Of a DNA stretch of 34,006 nucleotides, positions 8,037 through 15,762 are shown piece by piece. A program made the position numbers and the translations under genes. The first letter of the stretch is position 1. Each line of letters opens with the position of its first letter. The notes beneath the pieces were generated by a model. The model was not told where the DNA came from, did not search any database, and worked only from the letters and a program-made list of their open reading frames with translations. Source of the DNA: Acidimicrobiaceae bacterium (GTDB lineage Bacteria > Actinomycetota > Acidimicrobiia > Acidimicrobiales > Bog-793); assembly GCA_025464005.1 (NCBI GenBank), contig JAODBO010000055.1, positions 1 to 34,006 of the forward strand. Direction: 5' to 3'.

Positions 8037-8891
8037 TCAGGAAAAAAGAATTCGGGCGAAGGCGGGGTAACCGAGCAGCTCCATGAAGGCGATGCCCAGC
8101 AGGGCGACGGGCATGATCATGTGCTCGGAGGCGGCGTTCGCCTCAGCGGCCGTGGCGGTCAGTACGGCAGTGCGGAGCGAGGCTGCACGAGCCCGCAACG
8201 TCGTGTAGACGGCGGCGCCGTCCTCGCCGGAGACCCGCATGATGTCCGCGACGTCCGCCAGCTCGGGGAGCTGGACGCGTTCGCCGAGCTTGGCAAGCCC
8301 TTGCCAAGCGGGTTGCCCGGCCAGCTGGGCGCGCACGAGCGCGTCGCGGATCAGGGCGAAAGCGAGCCCATCGCCGACATCGGCGGCACGTTGGAGGGCT
8401 TCCGCGGTACCGGCGTCCGCGACGCGTTCGAGGGCGACCAGCTCGAGGTAGACGCAGACAGCACGGCGCATCTCCTCCCTGGCCGCCACCGCACGCCGGC
8501 GCACGTCCAGGTCAGGCGCGAAGAACAGCGCCGCGCCGAGCGCGACGGAGGCCAGGCCGGGGATGACCAGCGGCAGCGCTAGGCCAATGACCGCCATCAG
8601 GGCGGAGAGCACCGGTGGGAATGCCAGTCCCAGGGCGCCGAACAGGACCTTTCTGAGCACGAAGCGGTCGGGGCTCTCGCCGAGGAGCTCGAGGTCGCGT
8701 GCCGACCCGGGCCGGTTCAGCCGCTCGAGGACTCCCGAGCGAAGGGGGCGACCGGTCGCCGTCACCCGCTCGGCGCTCAGGTTGGCAAGAGCTGCCTTGA
8801 GGTCCGGCGTCGCGGGTGTCAGCGCGGCAAGCACACAACCCACCCCGGCACCTGTCGCGGCACCCGCGAGGGCAACCGCTGCCGAGATCAT
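8037..8891 (-). CDS. tadC: TadC-like inner-membrane platform protein
   Basis: The 284-residue protein is a type II/IV secretion F-domain (GspF-like) platform component. I choose the ATG at 8891, overlapping the TadB stop (ATGA), rather than an upstream start lying inside tadB. Hydrophobic segments lie near residues 5-25, 85-105, 110-130 and at the C-terminus (MPVALLGIAFMELLGYP). A cytoplasmic helical domain with ALQRAADVGDG and GQPAWQGLAKLGERVQLPE patterns is typical of TadB/TadC. It works with TadB and CpaF to assemble the pilus. Confidence 0.85.
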   Translation of the reverse strand: MISAAVALAGAATGAGVGCVLAALTPATPDLKAALANLSAERVTATGRPLRSGVLERLNRPGSARDLELLGESPDRFVLRKVLFGALGLAFPPVLSALMAVIGLALPLVIPGLASVALGAALFFAPDLDVRRRAVAAREEMRRAVCVYLELVALERVADAGTAEALQRAADVGDGLAFALIRDALVRAQLAGQPAWQGLAKLGERVQLPELADVADIMRVSGEDGAAVYTTLRARAASLRTAVLTATAAEANAASEHMIMPVALLGIAFMELLGYPAFARILFS

Positions 8892-9736
8892 CGGCGTTCG
8901 TGCGCGCTGGCGAGCAACCTCGCCTGCGGCTGGCTGAGGGTCAGCGACCGCATCCACGTCAGGGCTCCGACGAACAACGTCGCGACGGCGAGGAGCACCA
9001 ACTGACCGAGCGCCGTTCCATAAGGGCGCAGGTACGTAGGGTTCAACGCGCCGAGTCCGGCGACCCCCAGGGTGATGAGCGTGACGGCGCGGGCGGTAGT
9101 GCGCGGCTTGGCCCGGTCCGCCTCAACACGGCGGCGCATCGCCACTTCCTCGCCCACCGAATCCGCCACGGACGAGAGGGCTCGGGTGAGGCCGGGGCCG
9201 CGGCGGCGATGCCCGAGGATGAGCGAGGCCACCACAAGGTCAGCGGCCGGGTCCGCGAGGTCGTTCGCGAAGTCCCGTAGCGCTGCCTCCGTCGGCCACC
9301 TGGCACTCAGCCGGGCAGCGAGGGCTTCAACCTCGACCCGGATCGCTTCAGGCGTGGAGCGCACGCTCGTGGCGACGGCCTGCTCCAGCCCGACGCCCAC
9401 GACCAGGATGTCGGCCAGCCTCCTGGTCCACTCTTCGATGGCCTCGACGCGCGCGATGTCACGGGCGGCACTTCCCGCCGTACCGAGCAGGACGGGCAGG
9501 CCGACGACAGCCGCACCCACGATCAGGCCCACGACGGGCCAACCGATGACCAGCCATGACGCGAGGGCAGCCGCGCCCGCGAGACCCCACTTGCGGGGGT
9601 CAGCGGAGGGGGCGATCCGCTTGGGCTTGTCGGCTGCAGGCACTGCAGTTCTTGGCAACGAAGCAGCGACACAGGTTGCCAAGCCGCTTGCTACCGCGAG
9701 GCCGGCGACGCCACCCAGGATCGCCTCGGGGCTCAT
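8888..9736 (-). CDS. tadB: TadB-like inner-membrane platform protein
   Basis: The 282-residue protein is a GspF-family platform protein paired with TadC. The start is the ATG at 9736, overlapping the CpaF stop (ATGA). The longer frame upstream is a shadow of cpaF. Features are an N-terminal membrane helix, a pair of helices at about 50-85, a cytoplasmic F-domain with EAIEEWTRRLADILVVGVGLEQA and GPGLTRALSSVADSVGEE motifs, and two C-terminal helices. It contains two of the window's TTG(C/G)CAA heptamers near its 5' end. Confidence 0.86.
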   Translation of the reverse strand: MSPEAILGGVAGLAVASGLATCVAASLPRTAVPAADKPKRIAPSADPRKWGLAGAAALASWLVIGWPVVGLIVGAAVVGLPVLLGTAGSAARDIARVEAIEEWTRRLADILVVGVGLEQAVATSVRSTPEAIRVEVEALAARLSARWPTEAALRDFANDLADPAADLVVASLILGHRRRGPGLTRALSSVADSVGEEVAMRRRVEADRAKPRTTARAVTLITLGVAGLGALNPTYLRPYGTALGQLVLLAVATLFVGALTWMRSLTLSQPQARLLASAHERR

Positions 9737-11151
9737 CGCCGGGCTCCGATCGTGTCGAGCGAGTGCGGCCACGCCCCCTGCGGGTGGTCGAGGTACGTCG
9801 GGTCGAAGCCGTAGCGGATGAGGGTCGGCAGGCACCGCGGTGAGTACGTCGGGACGGCCCGCCCATCGACACCCGGCGAGAAGACGGACGTCACCGTTGG
9901 CCGGCCGAACTCGCCGATCCCGTCGACCTCGAGCACCTCGCTGACGAACCGGTGCTTGCGCCCGCCGAGGGCCGACTCGTCGAGTAGGTCGACGTGGACG
10001 ATGAGGTCGACCGCGCCCGCCGCGAGGCGGTAGGCGAACGTGTCGGTCATCCCGATCCCGGCGGACAGGCTGAGCGTCACGATGCGGTCGAGTGCGCGGG
10101 AGGCTGAGCGCGCGTGGATCGTGCATAGTGAGCCGTCCCCGGTGCTCATCGCCTCGAGCATCGGGATGACCTCGTCGCCGCGTACCTCTCCCACGATGAT
10201 TCGTCGCAGGTTGAGCCGCAGCGCGTCGACGACCAGATCCCGGAGCGTCACGGAGCCAGCCTTCGTGCCTGCGGAGTCACGTTCGGCGTTGCCCTCTCGG
10301 GCTTCCATGGCGACGACCCGGGGGTGCCGGCCGGCGAGCTCGTGCAGGTGAAGTTCGTACTCCTTCTCGATGGTCGCGAAGCGCTCCAACGGCGGGAACT
10401 CGTTCGCGAGAGCCCGGATCATCGTTGTCTTCCCAGCGTTCTGCAGGCCGGTGACCACGATGTTCTTGCCGGCGCGGAGGGTGGCCCGCAGGAACGCGGC
10501 CAGGCAGGCGTCGACGGTGCCGAGGCGGATCAGGTCATCCAGATCGACGTCACGGACGCGGTGACGCCGGATGACGACTTGCGGTCGAGGGGTCGACCAG
10601 GCAACAGCGGCAAGGCGGCTTCCGTCCTCGAGCCGAAGGTGCAGACGGGGGTTCGCCGTGGTGAAGGTTCGCTCGGCTTCGCCCGAGTGGCTGGCGAGGA
10701 GCTGAAGGGTCTGGATCAGCTCGGCGTCGGAGTCCGCGACCGACGGGCCGCGTTCCTCGCGACCGTCGGCGTAGGAGAGCCAGACCTCGTCGTACCCGTT
10801 GACCTCGATGTTCTCGATGTCAGGGTCCTCGATGAGGGGCTGCAACCTCCCGAGGCCGAAGAGGGCCGCCAGCACCCCTTCGGCGAGCGCGAACTCCTCC
10901 TCCACGGTCCAGGGGCAGTGGCCCTGCTGGATCCGCGCCAGTGACTCACGCTCGAGCAGCTGAGCGAGAAGCGCCCGGCCGAGCTCTCGCCGTCCTGCCT
11001 GATCGTCGATCGGTACGGTCTGCAGTCGCGCGGCCAGGAGCTCGGCGAGCTCGGCCCGGATCGTCCGGACCAGGGAGTGATCCGGCTGTGCGGCGCGGAT
11101 GGTCCCCGGTTCCTGCTGTTCTGGCCAGAGGATCGTCGCCGGGCTAGCCAC
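9733..11151 (-). CDS. cpaF: CpaF/TadA-type secretion ATPase
   Basis: The 472-residue hexameric ATPase powers Tad pilus assembly at the cytoplasmic face of the membrane. Visible features are an N-terminal helical region and the DPDIENIEVNGYDEVWL segment at about 109-125, common to CpaF. They are followed by Walker A GLQNAGKT at about 235-242, an acidic Asp-box region (IEKEYELHL), Walker B-like RRIIVGEVRG at about 316-325, and a His-box region GDGSLCTIHA at about 338-347. The start is a GTG at 11151, overlapping the preceding gene by eight bases. Length and motif order match the family. Confidence 0.94.
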   Translation of the reverse strand: MASPATILWPEQQEPGTIRAAQPDHSLVRTIRAELAELLAARLQTVPIDDQAGRRELGRALLAQLLERESLARIQQGHCPWTVEEEFALAEGVLAALFGLGRLQPLIEDPDIENIEVNGYDEVWLSYADGREERGPSVADSDAELIQTLQLLASHSGEAERTFTTANPRLHLRLEDGSRLAAVAWSTPRPQVVIRRHRVRDVDLDDLIRLGTVDACLAAFLRATLRAGKNIVVTGLQNAGKTTMIRALANEFPPLERFATIEKEYELHLHELAGRHPRVVAMEAREGNAERDSAGTKAGSVTLRDLVVDALRLNLRRIIVGEVRGDEVIPMLEAMSTGDGSLCTIHARSASRALDRIVTLSLSAGIGMTDTFAYRLAAGAVDLIVHVDLLDESALGGRKHRFVSEVLEVDGIGEFGRPTVTSVFSPGVDGRAVPTYSPRCLPTLIRYGFDPTYLDHPQGAWPHSLDTIGARR

Positions 11152-11932
11152 GAGGCGCTCCGGCCACGGCGGGGGTCCATCCAGCCGGTTCGGCAGACAG
11201 AAGCCGCGAGGTCACTTGGCGGGCGGCCCTGACGAGAGGGGTGGACGACAGCCGTCGGGGCGCCATTGCCCGCCGGCCGGTGAAGGCGTCTGCGGCTGCG
11301 CGGTCGAGAGGAAGGGATCCGAGCAGGGACAGCCCGAGGCTCTCCGCCACCTCTGCCGCGGAGTACGGCTCGCCCGCACCGATGACGAGGCAGCTGCACG
11401 GCGCCGACTCCGTTTGCAGCTCTTCCGCGAGGGGACGCGCGGCGGCGACGGCTGTGAGCGTCGCCCGGGTCACGAGGACAACCTGGTCTGCCGACGATCG
11501 GAGCTTCGGGCTTTCGTGCTGCGTCCCGACTCGCCCAAGATCGAGCAGTACGTCGACCGGTGGGTCTTGGTGCGCGAGCTGGGGCAGCCCGAGTTGAAGG
11601 GTCGACCAGGCCTGCGTCAGGCTGCCGGCCCGGCGGGCGTCGAGGAGCCCTGGCAGGAACAGCCGGCGTCCGTCGTCGTCGAGCGAAAGCGTCTGCTCCC
11701 AGATGGCGGCGACGGGGTCGGCGATCCGCGAGACGGCGAGCGGGAGCAACCCTCGACCGCTTGCAAGGCTGCCGGCGAGGTAGCCGCTGGCAATGTCCCC
11801 ACCCGCAGGATCGCACTCGGCAAGGAGGATGCGGCGTTCCGTGCTGACGTCAGGCCAGACGGTGTGGAGGGCGAGGGCCGTCGTCGTGCAGCCGGGTGAG
11901 CCCTTGGCGGAGACGAGCGCGACGGTTGCCAC
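11144..11932 (-). CDS. ParA/MinD-like (CpaE-type) ATPase
   Basis: The 262-residue protein starts at the GTG at 11932, one base after the SAF gene stop. The N-terminus, VALVSAKGSPGCTTTALAL, is a deviant Walker A motif: the signature Lys before G is present (AKGSPG), but the usual GKT lysine is replaced by Cys (GCTTT). An Asp in LLAECDPAGGD fits the switch I region, and DVLLDLGRVG resembles Walker B. Such MinD-like proteins, related to CpaE/TadZ, help localise Tad machines to a cell site. Loss of the P-loop lysine suggests weak or no ATP hydrolysis, as in some TadZ proteins. It sits directly before cpaF. Confidence 0.78.
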   Translation of the reverse strand: MATVALVSAKGSPGCTTTALALHTVWPDVSTERRILLAECDPAGGDIASGYLAGSLASGRGLLPLAVSRIADPVAAIWEQTLSLDDDGRRLFLPGLLDARRAGSLTQAWSTLQLGLPQLAHQDPPVDVLLDLGRVGTQHESPKLRSSADQVVLVTRATLTAVAAARPLAEELQTESAPCSCLVIGAGEPYSAAEVAESLGLSLLGSLPLDRAAADAFTGRRAMAPRRLSSTPLVRAARQVTSRLLSAEPAGWTPAVAGAPRG

Positions 11933-11933
11933 G

Positions 11934-12623
11934 TCAGCGGTTCCGCGGTTGGAGCACCAGGGCGATCCGGCCCGTCGCCGACCTGGCCGCGAGTGCCGGA
12001 CCGTCGGCGGTCGCGACGGTGACGTCGACGACCGTGACGCCGTTGACATCGGGCTCGCCCAGCCTGACGACGGTCGCCGCGAAGGTGGCGGGCGGAAGCG
12101 TCGGCGGATCGGCGCCAGGCCCGGGGGTGTCGACGACGAGGATGTGGTCACCCGGCTGGAGCGACCCTGCGGGGAGCCTGGACGGCGGTACGGCCAGTGC
12201 AACGAGGACCTGACCCGCCGCTGGTGGCGCCACGTCTGCGAGCTCGGACTCGGTGAGCAGGCTGCCGGGTGCAAGTTGTGTCGTCGCGATCTTCCCGACG
12301 ACCTGCGACAACTGCGACGCGGGGATCACCGCGAGTCCGGGGTCGTGGGAGACCTGCACGGTTGCCAGGTCGTCGGTTGTGATCACGGACCCGTAGGCGA
12401 CGGCCTGCCGGACGGACAGCACAGACTCGCGGTTGCCAGCCTGATTGACGAGCCAGACGCCGGCCAGGACCCCCACCGCTGTCAGGCTCACACCCATTGC
12501 CAGGAGTGCCGGGCGGCGACGCGGCTTGGGCATCGCGGCTCGGGGCGGGACCTGGTTCGTGGGGCCACTCGCGGACGCGCGCGGCAGCCCACGACGGGTG
12601 TCAGGATCTTCCGTGACAGTCAT
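11934..12623 (-). CDS. SAF-domain CpaB/RcpC-like protein
   Basis: The 229-residue protein has a proline/arginine-rich cytoplasmic head, one membrane helix at about 41-60, and then a SAF domain (VLSVRQAVAYGSVITTDDL...LAPGSLLTESEL). CpaB/RcpC proteins use SAF domains at the cell wall in Tad pilus assembly. The ATG at 12623 has a very good AAGGAGG ribosome site eight bases upstream. The ParA-like gene starts one base beyond its stop. Confidence 0.84.
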   Translation of the reverse strand: MTVTEDPDTRRGLPRASASGPTNQVPPRAAMPKPRRRPALLAMGVSLTAVGVLAGVWLVNQAGNRESVLSVRQAVAYGSVITTDDLATVQVSHDPGLAVIPASQLSQVVGKIATTQLAPGSLLTESELADVAPPAAGQVLVALAVPPSRLPAGSLQPGDHILVVDTPGPGADPPTLPPATFAATVVRLGEPDVNGVTVVDVTVATADGPALAARSATGRIALVLQPRNR

Positions 12624-12645
12624 TGCGTAGGCCTCCTTGAGCCAC

Positions 12646-13548
12646 TCAGGTCACGAGCACCTGCAGCTCGCCGATCCGAACAGGCAGGGACGAGCTGCGG
12701 GTCTGCGTGACCTGGCCGGACGTACCTCCACCAACCCAGGAGATCTGCCAGGTCGTGGTGGCCACGACGTGAAAGGCGTCGCCGGGCTGCCCGGCCGACG
12801 AGCCCCGGTACGCATAGCCACAGGTGGGTGAGCTCGACTGCTCGGCGTTCCGGGAGTACGGCGTACCAGGGCCGGTGCAGGTGACGGACTGGCCGTCGCC
12901 CATGCTCCAGACGATCTTGGTGGCCTTCGCAGTGGCGGTGACCGAGATCCCCGGCAAGGCGGCGTTGGCCGTGGTCGGTCCCCACGTGCTGGGGCTGACC
13001 CGCGTCCACATCCACACAGGCAGGCCGACGAGCCCGGTGCGACCCGCGTTCGGCGCGAAGCCGATGTCCGGCCCGCTGAGGTTGAGCCGGGCGATGGCCT
13101 GGTCCGCAAGCCGCGCCGCCGTACCCGCTCCCCCACCGAACCCCGGAGGCGCTGTGGGTCGCCAGACCCAGCCGCCACCCGACCCGGGAACCCCGGGGCA
13201 CGTCGACTGGTAGATGGTGCCGTCGGGGAAGTGGCCCTGCCAGGCGGGGTCGGTGGCCGGCGGCGGCGGGTCGAGTCGGTGGTAGTAGCAGCCGTCGGCG
13301 TTGCTCCACCATCCGAAGGCGGAGTCGTAGCAGGGCACCGCCGTCGTCGACCCCAGCTCGTGGCACTCCGGCGCAGCGCCACCACCGCCAGACACCGGCT
13401 GCGTGCCCGGGCCGCCTGGGTCGTCGACCACGATGTAGCAAACGGTGCCCCCTGGCGGGCAGACGACGTGCTCGCCCGCCGATGCCGGACCCGCCATGGC
13501 AAGGAGCGCGCCGAGGGCCATAGCGGCGGCGGCCAGTCGGCTCAGCAC
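12646..13548 (-). CDS. Cysteine-rich exported protein of Tad locus
   Basis: The 300-residue secreted protein starts at the GTG at 13548, seven bases before the upstream lipoprotein gene ends and preceded by GAGGAG. A signal peptide is plain: LSRLAAAAMALGALLAMAG followed by PASAGEH, with cleavage likely after ASA. The mature part has at least nine cysteines, a Pro/Gly-rich middle (about 95-135), and a C-terminal block with WSMGDGQSVTCTGPGTPY and SPTCGYAYRG. This block resembles a conserved element of actinobacterial exported proteins found in Tad clusters. The function is unknown. A disulfide-stabilised pilus tip or cell-wall component is inferred from context. Confidence 0.72.
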   Translation of the reverse strand: MLSRLAAAAMALGALLAMAGPASAGEHVVCPPGGTVCYIVVDDPGGPGTQPVSGGGGAAPECHELGSTTAVPCYDSAFGWWSNADGCYYHRLDPPPPATDPAWQGHFPDGTIYQSTCPGVPGSGGGWVWRPTAPPGFGGGAGTAARLADQAIARLNLSGPDIGFAPNAGRTGLVGLPVWMWTRVSPSTWGPTTANAALPGISVTATAKATKIVWSMGDGQSVTCTGPGTPYSRNAEQSSSPTCGYAYRGSSAGQPGDAFHVVATTTWQISWVGGGTSGQVTQTRSSSLPVRIGELQVLVT

Positions 13549-14081
13549 GGTCGGCTCCTCTCGGTGGTCAGCTCGACGATGAGCCAACCGTCGCCGTAGG
13601 GCCTTGCCAAAGCGGTTGCCAACACCGTGGTGGGCTGACCTGGAGCGGCCGCGGACTTCCCCGTGGCCTTGTAGACGGGTTGCCAACCGGTCGTGTCCAC
13701 GCAGTCCGTGATCGTGACGGCCTGAGGGGAGGCGGAGTCCACCACGGGGTGGAGCACCGGGGCGCCGCGTACGACGATGCCTGCGCTCGCGAGCTGCAGC
13801 AGGTTCGCGCGCTCCTGGGCGAGGGCCTTGTCGCCGGCGTACTTGGCAAGGGCTGGGTCGTGAGCGTTGGCAACCGCCTCAGCGGCGACCTGAGCTCGCC
13901 GAAACCCGCGGTACGCCGCGAGCGCGCTATCGCTTGCCAACGCGTTCGGATCTGCCGTGGAGGAAGCACTTGCGTTATCGCTCGGGGTCGGTTGGGCCTT
14001 CGGCGTCGACGAACCATTGCACGACGCTGCGGTGAGGGCGAGCAGCGCGGCAGCGACGCTTCGCCACCTGCGACTGCTCAT
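13542..14081 (-). CDS. Putative lipoprotein of Tad locus
   Basis: The 179-residue protein starts at the ATG at 14081, with AGGTGG upstream. A lipoprotein signal is visible: MSSRRWRSVAAALLALTAASC, ending in a lipobox-like AASC, then a Ser/Thr/Pro linker. The remaining domain (YRGFRRAQVAAEAVANAHDP...WQPVYKATGKS...GDGWLIVELTTERSRPC) resembles small actinobacterial lipoproteins with a helical then cystatin/NTF2-like fold. That resemblance is weak. Six TTG(C/G)CAA heptamers lie within this single gene, in different reading frames. Confidence 0.7.
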   Translation of the reverse strand: MSSRRWRSVAAALLALTAASCNGSSTPKAQPTPSDNASASSTADPNALASDSALAAYRGFRRAQVAAEAVANAHDPALAKYAGDKALAQERANLLQLASAGIVVRGAPVLHPVVDSASPQAVTITDCVDTTGWQPVYKATGKSAAAPGQPTTVLATALARPYGDGWLIVELTTERSRPC

Positions 14082-14227
14082 GCCAGCCACCTGCACTCTC
14101 GCCAGAACGGCTCGAACGCCACCGGCAGAGATCGGACATTTCGGCCTGCGCCGGTGCCGCGGAGTCTGCCTGCGGTGCGGACGCTTGTGCAAGAGGGGAC
14201 GTCCGTGGCTGTGGACAACCACCACCG
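14082..14227. other. Intergenic gap with inverted repeat
   Basis: The 146-bp gap precedes the lipoprotein gene. It contains the perfect inverted repeat CACCGGC (14120-14126) / GCCGGTG (14150-14156) with a 23-base loop. No T-run follows in either direction. A reverse open frame here (arginine/histidine-rich) has no ribosome site of its own and is not called. Confidence 0.3.
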
Positions 14228-15046
14228 TCAGGCCACCCGGCCGGTCATCCGGGCAGCGGCTACGGGAGTTGGCGAGGTGGCGAGCGTGGTCGACCTCAGG
14301 GCCGCGCGCAGGTCAGGGTCCTCGAGCGCCACAGGGCCCCGGTCGCGGATCCGCTCGATCGCGCCAGACCAACCGGGTGCACCGAGCAGAACGAGCGAGA
14401 CCCGACGCACTTGCCAAGGCGGCAGCCCCAAGCGGCTGGCAAGGGAGCGCCAGCCCTGCGCGACGTTGCGACCGCTCCCGTCCCGCGTCACCGAGGAGAT
14501 GACGCCGTCCAGGACGGCGTGAGCTGCCCTCGGCTCCCAGCCGGCCTCGACGAGGGCGAGGACGACTGCCTGCAGACCTGCTCCGAGATGCAGGTGAGTC
14601 GAAGCCTGTTCCCGCTCCCAGCCGAGCTCGATCATCTGAGTGAGGCTGAGGGGCGGTGCGAGGTGTGTCGCTGTGTCGGTCGACGCCTGCGCGGCGAACG
14701 CGCGGCGACCCTTGCTCCCCGTCGTGAGGTAGCGGGCGCTCATGACTTCGCTTCTGATCGCTCGCTGGACCGCGACCCAGATCCATCCCCAGGGGGACTC
14801 GATCTGACGGAGTCGGTCGTTCGTGAGCGCCTCCCAGGCGACCTCCCATCCGGTGGCCTCGGCCTGATCGGCTGCGGGACCCCTCAGCCGAGCGCCAACC
14901 ACCTGGGGGTGGACGAGCGCGGCGCGAACGTGGGACAGGAGGCGGCGGCCTCGGTCGCTCTCCCAGCCCTCGATGTCGATGGCTTCGAGCTCGAGGAGGA
15001 GTCCCTCGCGAGAGGTGAGCGGAGCGGTGTGATCGGTGATGGTCAT
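14228..15046 (-). CDS. Hypothetical protein with sigma-factor-like hints
   Basis: The 272-residue protein starts at the ATG at 15046, preceded by AAGGG. A start 20 codons upstream is possible but adds only arginine-rich sequence. I do not recognise a named family. Part of the middle (EVAWEALTNDRLRQIESPWGW then IWVAVQRAIRSEVMSARYL) resembles the sigma region 2 pattern, where W.L......P.GWLW.VARN is typical. The later stretch LASRLGLPPWQVRRVSLVLL could be a region 4-like helix-turn-helix. If so, it would regulate the Tad operon downstream. This is inference from pattern only. It is the first gene of the leftward Tad cluster and carries one TTGCCAA copy. Confidence 0.55.
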   Translation of the reverse strand: MTITDHTAPLTSREGLLLELEAIDIEGWESDRGRRLLSHVRAALVHPQVVGARLRGPAADQAEATGWEVAWEALTNDRLRQIESPWGWIWVAVQRAIRSEVMSARYLTTGSKGRRAFAAQASTDTATHLAPPLSLTQMIELGWEREQASTHLHLGAGLQAVVLALVEAGWEPRAAHAVLDGVISSVTRDGSGRNVAQGWRSLASRLGLPPWQVRRVSLVLLGAPGWSGAIERIRDRGPVALEDPDLRAALRSTTLATSPTPVAAARMTGRVA

Positions 15047-15126
15047 GGTGAACCCTTGGCGTCGGCGAGTCGGACGCCGGGCAGGTTCTTGCTCGGCCGT
15101 TGCCACCGGGCTTTCGCGTCATCTCG

Positions 15127-15200
15127 GGTGCTTGCCAACGCATGCCGGCTTGAACCTGACAACCGGCTCGTGGTCCCGCGCGAGCCGGTCGGCAAGCACC
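15127..15200. repeat. Nested inverted repeats between divergent genes
   Basis: Outer arms GGTGCTTGCC (15127-15136) and GGCAAGCACC (15191-15200) match perfectly over ten bases. Inner arms ACCGGCTCG (15162-15170) and CGAGCCGGT (15181-15189) match perfectly over nine, with a ten-base loop. The right-hand arms are separated by one base, the left-hand arms by 25. The element lies between the leftward sigma-like gene and the rightward excisionase-type gene. It could be an operator, an attachment/excision site or a transfer origin. Confidence 0.6.
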
Positions 15201-15243
15201 TGGACGCAACTTGAGACCTCTACCGAGTCAGCCAGGAGGAGTC

Positions 15244-15465
15244 ATGCCAGGAGCGGCCGTTCACTCACTCACCGAAGTCGGCGACGAGGGCAGCGAGAGG
15301 CGCCTGCTGCTCACCGTCGAGGAGGCGGCGCAGCGCCTGGCCATCGGCCGGAGCCTGATGTACGAACTCCTCGCAAGCGGACGCATCACGTCGATTCGCG
15401 TGGGACGGCTCCGACGGGTGCCGTGCCACGCGCTGTCGGATTATGTCGCTGGGCAGCTTCGCTGA
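15244..15465 (+). CDS. Excisionase-family helix-turn-helix protein
   Basis: The 73-residue protein starts at the ATG at 15244 with a perfect AGGAGG four bases upstream. A TTG further upstream has no such site. Residues 21-70 form an HTH_17/MerR-like excisionase fold: LLTVEEAAQRLAIGRSLMYE, then LLASGRITSIRVGRLRRVP. Such proteins bend DNA in site-specific excision or act as small regulators, and they usually stand next to a tyrosine integrase. None follows here. It is divergent from the Tad cluster and next to a nested inverted repeat it may bind. Confidence 0.86.
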   Translation: MPGAAVHSLTEVGDEGSERRLLLTVEEAAQRLAIGRSLMYELLASGRITSIRVGRLRRVPCHALSDYVAGQLR

Positions 15466-15762
15466 CGAAAGCGAGCTGGCTCGCAGCCGCAGGGACCCCC
15501 GTCTGGACCGTTCACCAGGAGCCGTCCGACCAGCCTGAAGCAGAGCGACCACGACCGTATCGACTGACGAGATGAGTGAGGTTCGACGCCGGACACCGAC
15601 CGAGTGCCAAGAGCCTGGCTATGGAGCACTTGCCCGGCCACCATCGGCTTGTGCCCGGACCGCGGCTCCACGCGCGCCTTGCCAGGACTGAGCGGAGCGG
15701 CCCGTCCGTCCGTCCAGGTTCGGGGTCATGCTGGCGCGTCCGACGACCTGTCGAATTGCCCT
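15466..15762. other. Gene-poor junction between Tad cluster and Dnd island
   Basis: This roughly 300-bp stretch follows the excisionase-type stop. A short hairpin (GCGAGC/GCTCGC, 15471-15484) lies directly after the stop, overlapping a second possible stem (AGCTTCGC with GCGAGCT). It could weakly terminate the gene. An ATG at 15572 opens a 39-codon frame without ribosome site or recognisable motif. No integrase remnant could be recognised. The position marks the boundary between two regions of different base usage. Confidence 0.4.

Noticed and set aside
9737..10126. N-terminal extension of TadB
   Set aside because: It lies inside cpaF in another frame. The ATGA overlap at 9736 fixes the start.
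15572..15691. 39-codon frame after the excisionase-type gene as an integrase remnant
   Set aside because: It shows no integrase N-terminal pattern, no ribosome site and no catalytic residues.
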